Shown piece after piece: positions 1 to 7,400 of a stretch of DNA of 7,870 bases (position 1 is the stretch's first letter; the number at the start of each line of letters is the position of its first letter). Location: contig DAOUPQ010000087.1 in the NCBI GenBank assembly GCA_030626085.1, forward strand, positions 1 through 7,870. Reading direction: 5' to 3'. The notes beneath the pieces are model-generated. The model saw only the letters and a program-made list of their open reading frames with translations. It was not told the origin of the DNA and did no database searches. This DNA is from Flavobacteriia bacterium. GTDB lineage: Bacteria > Bacteroidota > Bacteroidia > Flavobacteriales > Flavobacteriaceae. Made by a program: the position numbers and the translations under genes.

Positions 1-273
1 ACTGATTTCCATATCTTGTAACTTTATTAATTGTTTTTCAGAAATATCAATCCGATATAATAAATTTACATAAGTAGTAAAATCATTTTGAATTAAATTA
101 CTTAGAAAATACTGTAAATAATTTACCAATTCAATAGAAGAGCTTTCTTCATTTATTTCAAAATCCACTCCAACCAAATGTGCATCTTTTTTAATTTGAA
201 GAATTAATTTTTTTAATAATTCTTTATTTTCAACTTCCTGTAAATATTCTATTGAAAACTCCTTAGGTAACAT
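1..273 (-). CDS. Small hypothetical protein, 3' end outside window
   Basis: I do not recognise a function. The first 91 residues are visible, from ATG at 273-271 to the window edge, with no stop, so the C-terminus is missing. The protein begins MLPKEFSIEYLQEV and is rich in Leu, Ile, Lys and Glu. It has no signal peptide or membrane segment and looks like a small, mainly helical cytosolic protein. A stretch around residues 70-82 (NLLYRIDISEKQL) is the most distinctive part and may be the family signature. Its start codon shares one base with the stop codon of the prenyl synthase (TAATG), so the two genes are almost certainly co-transcribed and probably translationally coupled. The open frame, typical Bacteroidota codon use and coupled start support a real gene. 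A link to isoprenoid synthesis would be inference from position only. Confidence 0.75.
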   Translation of the reverse strand, partial: MLPKEFSIEYLQEVENKELLKKLILQIKKDAHLVGVDFEINEESSSIELVNYLQYFLSNLIQNDFTTYVNLLYRIDISEKQLIKLQDMEIS

Positions 274-1295
274 TATAATTTCCGCTTCATTAAATTATTG
301 CCAAATTCTATCAATTTATCTTTATTTTCTTGAGAAACGTTTAGTTTTTTAGCATCTATAAAGGCTTTCTCAGTGTATTTTTCAATCTCAATTTGAATGC
401 TTTTGTCTACTTTATATTTTTTAAAAAAATTAGTAACTCTATCTATTTTTTCTAAGCTTTTATCACTTGTTGAAAAAAGATCTTTAATTATTTTTTTATC
501 TTCTTCAGAAGCGAGTTCTAAAGTTTTAATAACTAAAAAAGTTTTTTTATTTTCAATAATATCTCCACCTATTCTTTTGCCAAACTCTTCTGATCCAAAG
601 GAATCTAAATAATCATCTTGCAATTGAAATGCCATTCCTAAATTATAACCAAAATTATAAATTAAATCTGTTTCTTTTTCATCAGCTTCAGCAATAATAG
701 CACCCATTTTTAAAGCAGCAGCAACCAATACAGCAGTTTTATATCCAATCATTTTCTCATATTCGGTCAAAGTAACTTCACTTTTAGTCTCAAAATCAAC
801 ATCGTATTGTTGACCTTCACATACTTCAATTGCCGTTTTATTAAAAAGGGAAATAATGCTTTTAAAGACTTGTCCCTCATAATTTTCAAATAATTGATAA
901 GCCAAAATCATCAATGCATCACCAGATAAAATTCCGGTATTAATATCCCATTTTATATGAACTGTAGTTTTACCCCTTCTAATAGATGCTTCATCCATAA
1001 TATCGTCATGCATCAAAGTAAAATTATGGAACATCTCAATGGCCAATGAAGCATCTAAAGCACTTTTATAATTTCCGCTAAAGATGTCACAACTCAATAA
1101 AGTTAAAACCGGTCGTAATCTTTTTCCGCCAAGATTTAAAATATATTGAATTGGCTCATATAAATTCTTTGGTTCATTTAAAACACTGTTTGCATTAGTT
1201 TTATCATCTAAATAAAGTAAAAATGCATTTTTGTAATCTTCTATATTCAATTTACTATTTTTTGTAAAAATAATCTTTTCTGAAAATAAAACCAC
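273..1295 (-). CDS. Trans-polyprenyl diphosphate synthase (short/medium-chain type)
   Basis: Catalyses head-to-tail condensation of isopentenyl diphosphate with an allylic diphosphate in the cytosol, supplying chains for menaquinone, carotenoids or other prenyl lipids. Visible family motifs are GGKRLRP (residues 56-62, substrate diphosphate binding), the first Asp-rich motif DDIMD (97-101) followed by RR (106-107), Lys186 in GYKTAVL, the second Asp-rich motif DDYLD (227-231) and GGDIIENKKT (243-252). All expected catalytic residues are present. The first motif lacks the two-residue insertion of typical bacterial FPP synthases, and Phe92 sits five residues before it. By the known chain-length rules this suggests a C15-C20 product rather than a long chain (inference). 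The start is uncertain. The coordinates use GTG at 1295, but the family-like sequence begins near TTG at 1250 (LNIEDYKNAF), which would give about 325 residues. There is no in-frame ATG near either site. It overlaps the small downstream gene by one base. Confidence 0.95.
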   Translation of the reverse strand: MVLFSEKIIFTKNSKLNIEDYKNAFLLYLDDKTNANSVLNEPKNLYEPIQYILNLGGKRLRPVLTLLSCDIFSGNYKSALDASLAIEMFHNFTLMHDDIMDEASIRRGKTTVHIKWDINTGILSGDALMILAYQLFENYEGQVFKSIISLFNKTAIEVCEGQQYDVDFETKSEVTLTEYEKMIGYKTAVLVAAALKMGAIIAEADEKETDLIYNFGYNLGMAFQLQDDYLDSFGSEEFGKRIGGDIIENKKTFLVIKTLELASEEDKKIIKDLFSTSDKSLEKIDRVTNFFKKYKVDKSIQIEIEKYTEKAFIDAKKLNVSQENKDKLIEFGNNLMKRKL

Positions 1296-1303
1296 AAGTA
1301 AGG

Positions 1304-1311
1304 CAAAAAGA
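1304..1311 (-). promoter_or_regulatory. Weak candidate -7 box of the prenyl synthase promoter
   Basis: Read on the minus strand, TCTTTTTG matches seven of the eight positions that a TAnnTTTG box allows (C in place of A at position 2). It lies just upstream of the GTG at 1295. Transcription from it would begin almost at that GTG, or about 45 bases before the alternative TTG at 1250, which favours TTG as the real start if this promoter is used. No clear TTG -33 element is seen upstream, so this is a suggestion from position and partial match only. Confidence 0.3.
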
Positions 1312-1322
1312 ATAAAAACTTT

Positions 1323-1350
1323 GGAAACTTTTTAAGTATTTTTAGTTTCC
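1323..1350. promoter_or_regulatory. Candidate TetR operator (perfect 7-bp inverted repeat)
   Basis: GGAAACT at 1323-1329 is perfectly complementary to AGTTTCC at 1344-1350, with a 14-base AT-rich spacer; the symmetry does not extend further in or out. It is in the middle of the 76-bp divergent intergenic region, directly upstream of the tetR -7 box and within the upstream promoter region of the prenyl synthase. TetR dimers commonly bind palindromes of this overall size next to their own gene, so this is the best operator candidate. The left arm also forms part of a short direct repeat, AAACTTT at 1316-1322 and 1325-1331. A transcription terminator is unlikely, since no gene ends here. Confidence 0.6.
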
Positions 1351-1356
1351 TTTCAT

Positions 1357-1364
1357 TACCTTTG
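1357..1364 (+). promoter_or_regulatory. Bacteroidota-type -7 box for the tetR-efflux operon
   Basis: TACCTTTG is an exact match to the TAnnTTTG -7 consensus recognised by the primary sigma factor of Bacteroidota. No clear TTG -33 element lies 17-23 bases upstream, which is common in this group. The box ends seven bases before the TTG start of tetR, so the transcript should begin at or within a few bases of the start codon, leaving little or no leader. Confidence 0.65.
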
Positions 1365-1371
1365 CCCGCTC

Positions 1372-1968
1372 TTGAAAGAAAAGATCTTAAATAAAACTAT
1401 AGATTTGTTTTTAAGTTATGGCGTTAAAAGCATAACAATGGACGATATTGCTAAAGAACTGGCAATATCAAAAAAGACCATTTATACTTATTTCTCAACC
1501 AAAGCTAAATTAGTAGAAGCAGCTTCAATTTATGCTTTTGAAAAGATCAATAAAGGGATATTTACGATTTGTGCTTCAAATTATAATCCTATTGATGAGT
1601 TATACAAAGTCAAATCACTAGTATTAGAGCAATTAAAAAATGAAGAATCTTCTCCCCAATACCAATTGCAAAAATATTATCCCAAAATATTCGAAACACT
1701 AAAACAAAAACAATTTGATTCTGTTAATTCATGTGTTACCCAAAATTTAAATAGAGGAATAGAAAAAGGTTATTACAGAAAAGGAATTGATATCAACTTA
1801 ATAACCAGAATTTATTTTAATGGAATGATGGGCATTAAAAATGTAGAATTATTTCCGAAAAATGATTTTTCTGGCCCATATTTAATGGATAGCTATTTAG
1901 AATATCACATTAGAGCAATCGCAACTGAAAAAGGATTAAAAACATTACAAAATATTATTAAAAAATGA
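1372..1968 (+). CDS. TetR/AcrR-family transcriptional regulator, probable repressor of the efflux operon
   Basis: A cytoplasmic, presumably dimeric DNA-binding protein of 198 residues, a normal length for TetR. The N-terminal three-helix DNA-binding domain covers about residues 3-46, with the classic recognition signature ITMDDIAKELAISKKTIYTYF at 21-41. The remaining helical domain (about 50-198) would bind ligand and form the dimer. It is too divergent to predict the inducer. The start is TTG at 1372. The next in-frame ATG (1438, residue 23) would remove helix 1 of the DNA-binding domain, so TTG is preferred. The gene is first in the operon and its TGA overlaps the ATG of the TolC-like gene (ATGA, four bases), implying translational coupling. 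By analogy with AcrR-like regulators it probably represses itself and the pump through the palindrome at 1323-1350 (inference). Confidence 0.93.
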   Translation: MKEKILNKTIDLFLSYGVKSITMDDIAKELAISKKTIYTYFSTKAKLVEAASIYAFEKINKGIFTICASNYNPIDELYKVKSLVLEQLKNEESSPQYQLQKYYPKIFETLKQKQFDSVNSCVTQNLNRGIEKGYYRKGIDINLITRIYFNGMMGIKNVELFPKNDFSGPYLMDSYLEYHIRAIATEKGLKTLQNIIKK

Positions 1969-3308
1969 AGAAGATCTTCTTACTAATTTTCTCAATCTCT
2001 TCAATATTTTCAACTTTAAGAGCACAAGAGAGCACCACTTATGCCTTTACAATTGATGAAGCAGTTAATTATGCTTTAACAAATAATTATACTGTTCGAA
2101 CTGCAAAGTTAGATATAGCTGCTGCAGAAAAAAAGAAATGGGAAACTACAACTATTGGATTACCTCAAATTAATGGTAAAGTAGATTATCAAAACTGGCT
2201 CAAACAGGGAATAACTTTAATACCTGCTGAATTTTTTGGTGGTGAGTCCGGTGAATTTATGGAAGTTTCTTTTGGTACAAAACAAAATTTAAATGCAACC
2301 CTAACCTTAACACAGTTGTTATTTGACGGTTCATATTTAGTCGGGTTACAATCTGCTAAAACTTATTTAAAAATTTATGAACTCGCCAAAGAAAAAACTG
2401 ATCAAAAAGTAAAAGAAGCTGTTATAAACGCTTATGGAAGTGTATTGATTGCACATGAATCTATTTTAATATTGGAGAAAAACAGAGCTGTTTTACAAAA
2501 AAACTTAAGTGAAACTAAGGCAATTCTGGCAAATGGCCTGGCAGAAGAACAAGATCTTGAGCAACAGCAAATTACTTTATCAACCATCGAAAATCAGATA
2601 AATAAAGCTAATAGACTTGAAATTATTGCAAAAAAAATGTTTAATCTAACTTTAGGTATTCCAATTGATACACAGGTGGTTTTAAAAGAAAATCTTGAAG
2701 AACTCGCGTTAAGTTCATCAAATATAAATTTGATAAACTCTAATTTTGATTTAGACAACCACATAGATTATCGAATTGCAGATAACACAGTTGTTTCAAA
2801 TGAGTTATTAGTAAAGTTTGAAAAGAGCCATGCACTTCCGTCATTGGGAGCTTTTATAAATTATTCAACTTATGCCAACAATGACAATGATATCTTTTTT
2901 AAAAATAATGGAAATTGGTTTAACTCTTCTTTATTTGGAGTTAGTTTAAATGTGCCAATCTTTAGCAGTTTACAAAGAAGTGCCAGAACACAACAGGCTA
3001 AAATTAGTTTAGAACAATCAGAAATTGCATTAGACGAAACTTCACAAAGATTAAAATTACAAGTTGATACCGCCAAAAATAAATATCAATTTGCATTGGA
3101 TCATTACCAAACATCCAAACAAAATTTAGTTTTAGCTGAAAGTATTGCTAATAAGGAACAAATTAAATTTTTTGAGGGACTCAGCTCTAGTTTTAACCTG
3201 ACCAACGCCCAAAACCAATTATATCAGCAACAACAGCAATACATTCAATCAATATTAGAGATCATACAATCAAAAGTAGAATTAGAAAACGCCCTTAATA
3301 TATTTTAA
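1965..3308 (+). CDS. TolC-family outer-membrane efflux channel
   Basis: Forms the trimeric outer-membrane duct through which the pump expels substrate. The 447-residue length is typical. A Sec signal peptide is evident: MKK, a hydrophobic stretch of about residues 4-17, and probable cleavage after LRA (residue 20), leaving Gln at the mature N-terminus. Two outer-membrane efflux repeats follow, about residues 27-230 and 265-445. Each has a beta-strand region (TLTQLLFDGSYL at 113-124 and VSLNVPIFSS at 326-335) flanked by long amphipathic coiled-coil helices rich in Glu, Lys and Gln. The second repeat ends with a Gln-run (QQQQQ at 421-425) and LENALN, as usual in this family. There is no lipobox cysteine, so it is not a lipoprotein-type OprM channel. 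It overlaps tetR by four bases and is one base from the adaptor gene, so it is in the middle of a coupled operon. Confidence 0.95.
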   Translation: MKKIFLLIFSISSIFSTLRAQESTTYAFTIDEAVNYALTNNYTVRTAKLDIAAAEKKKWETTTIGLPQINGKVDYQNWLKQGITLIPAEFFGGESGEFMEVSFGTKQNLNATLTLTQLLFDGSYLVGLQSAKTYLKIYELAKEKTDQKVKEAVINAYGSVLIAHESILILEKNRAVLQKNLSETKAILANGLAEEQDLEQQQITLSTIENQINKANRLEIIAKKMFNLTLGIPIDTQVVLKENLEELALSSSNINLINSNFDLDNHIDYRIADNTVVSNELLVKFEKSHALPSLGAFINYSTYANNDNDIFFKNNGNWFNSSLFGVSLNVPIFSSLQRSARTQQAKISLEQSEIALDETSQRLKLQVDTAKNKYQFALDHYQTSKQNLVLAESIANKEQIKFFEGLSSSFNLTNAQNQLYQQQQQYIQSILEIIQSKVELENALNIF

Positions 3309-3309
3309 A

Positions 3310-4446
3310 ATGAAAAAATCAATTATCTATATCTTCTTATTTCTGGTTTTCTTCTCTTGTAAAAAGGAAGAAAACCAAATATCAAATTCACTAAAAGAAC
3401 TCCGGGAACAAAAAACATCTGTTATCAATCAAATAGATAGTTTGAATAATATTTTACGAAAAATTGAATTAAACATATCAAAAATAGATTCTAAAAGTAA
3501 CTATCAGGTTGTCTCAGTTACAAGTCCTGAACAAGGAATTTTTAAACACTATATTGAAATTCAAGGTGTTGTAAAAGCAGATAAAAACATTGAAATAAGA
3601 CCTGAGATTGGTGGAACCATTAAAAACATTCTTGTTAAAGAGGGACAAAGGGTAAAAAGAGGTCAGGTTTTAATTCAATTGGATGATTCATCAATTCAGG
3701 ATAACATAGCAGAATTAAACACTCAATTAAATCTGGCAAAAACAACCTTTGAGAGACAGCAAAGATTATGGGATCAAAAAATTGGTTCTGAAATGCAATA
3801 CCTACAAGCTAAAACGCAATTTGAAAGTTTAAAGAAAAGTAAAAATACTATTGCAAACCAGGCTGCAAAAATGAAAATTAAAGCTCCATTCTCGGGTATT
3901 ATCGATGAGATATTCCCTAAAAAAGGTGAATTGGCAAGCCCTCAACTTTCAGTAATCAGATTGGTTAATCTAGATAAAATATATTTAGAAGCCGATGTTA
4001 CCGAAACTTTCTTACCCTATATCAAAAAAGGAAATGAAGCATTGATCAATTTTACTTCAATTCATACCGAAATGAAATCAGAAATTGCACAAGTGGGTAA
4101 TGTGATCAACCCCAACAATCGAAGTTTTAAAACTAAAATAAATATCAATAATAAAAATAATCTGATCAAACCAAATTTATTAGCAGACATAAAAATTAAA
4201 GATTTTGAAGAAAATGGCATTATAATTCCATCTTCACTTATTCAAAAAGATAAAGACGGAAACAATTTTGTTTATGTGATCAATAAAAATGATGGTGATT
4301 TTAAGGCTTTAAAAAGAATCATTAAAGTTTCAAAAGAATACAAGCAACAATCACTCATTATTGATGGTTTAAAAGTAAGTGACTCTTTAATAAATAAAGG
4401 TGCGAGAATTGTAAAAGATGGTGAATTGGTTAAAATAATAAACTAA
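3310..4446 (+). CDS. RND efflux periplasmic adaptor (membrane fusion) lipoprotein
   Basis: Bridges the inner-membrane permease and the outer-membrane channel. The N-terminus has a lipoprotein signal with lipobox VFFSC, the modified residue being Cys17. Next is a heptad-like helical stretch at about 24-60 rich in Leu, Ile, Lys and Glu. The first lipoyl half is at about 94-126 (IRPEIGGTI, VKEGQRVKRGQVLIQLDD). A short alpha-hairpin spans about 128-187, and the second lipoyl half follows with IKAPFSGIIDE at 190-200. Beta-barrel and membrane-proximal domains run from about 220 to the end. At the hairpin tip, Arg149, Leu153 and Ser160 have exactly the spacing of the RLS motif that contacts TolC-type channels (AcrA R128, L132, S139). 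It starts one base after the channel gene stops. The length of 378 residues is normal. Substrate specificity cannot be inferred. Confidence 0.95.
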   Translation: MKKSIIYIFLFLVFFSCKKEENQISNSLKELREQKTSVINQIDSLNNILRKIELNISKIDSKSNYQVVSVTSPEQGIFKHYIEIQGVVKADKNIEIRPEIGGTIKNILVKEGQRVKRGQVLIQLDDSSIQDNIAELNTQLNLAKTTFERQQRLWDQKIGSEMQYLQAKTQFESLKKSKNTIANQAAKMKIKAPFSGIIDEIFPKKGELASPQLSVIRLVNLDKIYLEADVTETFLPYIKKGNEALINFTSIHTEMKSEIAQVGNVINPNNRSFKTKININNKNNLIKPNLLADIKIKDFEENGIIIPSSLIQKDKDGNNFVYVINKNDGDFKALKRIIKVSKEYKQQSLIIDGLKVSDSLINKGARIVKDGELVKIIN

Positions 4447-4476
4447 ATTATTGCTTAATTTCTGAAAAATATTAAA

Positions 4477-7400
4477 ATGAATAATACACTTAAGGAGTTT
4501 AAATTATCAACATGGGCTATTCAAAACAGAATGACTGTTTTTGTTATAACTTTTATGATAATTTTTGCCGGAATATTTTCTTATCAAAGCATGCCAAGAG
4601 AAGCTTTTCCAGAAATTGTTGTCCCTCAAATTTTTATCTCAACACCTTATCCCGGAAATTCAGCATTAGATATTGAAAAATTAATTACCAAGCCTTTAGA
4701 AAAAGAAATAAACGGAATTTCAGGAGTTAATGAAATTGTTTCAACCTCTTCTGAGGGTTTTTCATCTATTCAGGTTGAATTTGATTTTAATGTTACACCT
4801 ACCGAGGCTTTACGCAAAGTGAAAGACAAAGTTGATGCTGCCCTTTCTGATAGGGATTTTCCCAAAGATCTACAGGCTGAACCTACAGTTCAGGAATTGA
4901 ATTTTGCCGAATTAATGCCGATAATGAATATTAATCTATCCGGTGATTTTTCAATGGATCAACTCAAAAAATATGGTGAATACTTAGAAGATGAAATTGA
5001 AAAAATATCCGAAATTTCAAAAGTTGATATCAGAGGAATCCAGGATAAAGAAGTAGAAATTGGAATTGATCTTTACAAAATGGAAATTTCAAAAATCAGC
5101 TTCAATGATATTGAACAAGCAATTCAAAATGAAAATATAACTATTTCCGGTGGCGATCTATTGGAAAGCGGAATAAGAAGAAACGTCAGGGTTATCGGAG
5201 AATTTGAATCGATAAATGAAATTAAAAATATAATTGTTAAACAAGAAAAAGGAAATATTGTTTATTTAAGAGATATCGCCGAGGTAAATTTTGAAGAGCA
5301 AGAAAAAACCAGTTATGCCCGTGAATTTTCTCATCCTGTAGTTATGCTGGATGTTACAAAAAGAGGTGGTGAAAATCTAATTGATGCATCTGAACAAATT
5401 GATGTAATCATTGCAAATGCCAAAAAAAATATTTTTCCTTCTAATCTTAATATTTCTAAGACCAATGATATGACCAATAAAACCAAAACTATGGTATCTG
5501 ACCTTGAAAACAGTATCATACTTGGTGTAATTTTGGTTGTTGTGGTTTTACTATTCTTTTTAGGAGTTAGAAATGCCCTTTTTGTGGGTATTGCAATTCC
5601 ACTATCAATGTTTATTTCTTTTATTTTATTAAACATGATGGGGGTTACTTTAAATATGATGGTACTATTTTCTTTGGTATTGGCATTGGGAATGCTGGTT
5701 GATAATGGGATTGTTGTGGTTGAAAATGTATATCGATTGATGGATGAAGGCTATTCAAAAATTGATGCTGCTAAATATGGTGTTGGTGAAGTTGCTATGC
5801 CAATTATCGCCTCAACCGCCACTACTTTAGCAGCCTTTTTACCACTCGCATTCTGGACTGGTATGATGGGAGAATTTATGAAGTTTTTACCTATTACTTT
5901 AATAATTGTTCTCGGTTCATCATTATTTGTTGCTTTGGTTATAAACCCGATGTTGACCTCAGTTTATATGAAGATTAAAGAAGATGATGTCGATTTTAAA
6001 AAAATATTAAAATACAGTTCAATTTTTATAGCAATTGGTGTTTTATTTGTCATTGGCGGTATTATCACCAAATTAAAATTTTTAAACGCAATTGGGCTGT
6101 TTTTAATACTAGCAGGAATTTTAAGAATTATTACAACAAAATTCTTAACTCCTGCAACAATTTGGTTTCAGCAAAAGCTTTTACCATTAATGGAAAACAT
6201 TTATGAGAAAAATTTAAAAATAGCTTTAAAAGGTAAAAATATATATAAGTTTTTTTTCGGCACATTTGGTTTGTTAATATTATCTATTGTGTTATTCGGT
6301 ATTTTCCCTCCAAAAGTTTTGTTTTTCCCAGACACTCCACCAAAACAGGTTTACGTTTATATTGAATATCCTATTGGTACAGATATTGAAGTTACCAATA
6401 ATCTTTCAAAAGAAATTGAGACTAAAATACAAGAGCATTTAAAAAAATATGAAGTAAATGGAAAGAATTTTTTAATAACTTCTGTAATAGGACAAGTTGG
6501 TGAAGGAACAAGTGATCCAAATAGAGGTCCGCAAGGAGGAACAACACCTAACAAAGCAAGAATTACTGTTGATTTTGTAACGTTTATTGATAGAAATGGT
6601 ATTCAAACGAGTGACGTTCTAATGGAAATTAGAGACCTATTACAAGATTATCCTGGCGTGAATGTAACTGTTGACAGACCAAAAGACGGACCTCCTGCCG
6701 GTGCTCCAATTAATATCGAAGTAAGTGGAGATAATTATGAAGAACTTATACAAACAGCCGAAAACTTAAAGCAATTTATCAATTCATCCAATATCCAAGG
6801 AATTGAAGAATTAAAATTAGATATTGATCAGAATAAACCTGAATTACCCATTATTGTTGACAGACAAAAGGCCAGAAGGTTAAATGTTTCTACCGGTCAG
6901 ATAGGAAGTACTATTAGAACCGCTTTATATGGAAAAGAAATATCTACTTACAAAGATGATGTAGATGATTATCCGATCAACTTGAGATTAATGGATAAAT
7001 ACAGGTACAATAAAACCGCATTAATAAACCAAAAAATCACTTTTAGAAATCAAAATACAGGTAAAATTATTCAGGTTCCAATTACGGCTTTTGCTCATAT
7101 TGAAAGTTCATCTACTTTTAGTGCTGTAAACAGAAAAGACCTCAATAGAGTAATTACAATATCTTCTAATGTTATTGAAAATTATAATGCTACAGAAATT
7201 AATGACCAAATTAAAGCTTCAATAATTAACTTTAATTTACCAAAAGATATTAAAGTGTCATTCACCGGTGAACAAGAAGAACAAGCAAAACAAATGGCTT
7301 TTTTAAGTACTGCCCTTTTAATAGCTGTATTTTTAATATTTTTAATCCTGGTTGCTCAATTTAATTCGGCTTCTACACCAATTATTATTTCACTTTCAGT

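Noticed and set aside
397..612. Open frame on the plus strand inside the prenyl synthase gene
   Set aside because: It is antisense to a gene with all catalytic motifs, has a low-complexity Leu/Ser-rich product and no recognisable domain or start signal.
1323..1350. The inverted repeat as a rho-independent terminator
   Set aside because: It lies between the starts of two divergent genes, has a 14-base loop and a stem of only 7 bp, and no transcript ends there.
1438..1968. ATG at 1438 as the start of the TetR protein
   Set aside because: It would remove helix 1 and part of the DNA-binding domain; TTG at 1372 gives the normal family N-terminus.
2870..3076. Minus-strand open frame within the TolC-like gene, Cys/Leu-rich
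   Set aside because: Antisense shadow of a clearly conserved coding region; no promoter or family features.
4447..4476. Possible internal promoter or separate transcription unit before the permease
   Set aside because: Only 30 AT-rich bases, no TAnnTTTG box and no terminator; simplest reading is one continuous operon.
5331..5636. Minus-strand open frame of about 100 codons within the permease gene
   Set aside because: The plus strand here encodes the well-conserved region around the second and third permease helices; the antisense product resembles nothing known.
6357..6554. Minus-strand open frame within the permease gene
   Set aside because: Shadow of the second periplasmic domain of the permease; no independent evidence of coding.
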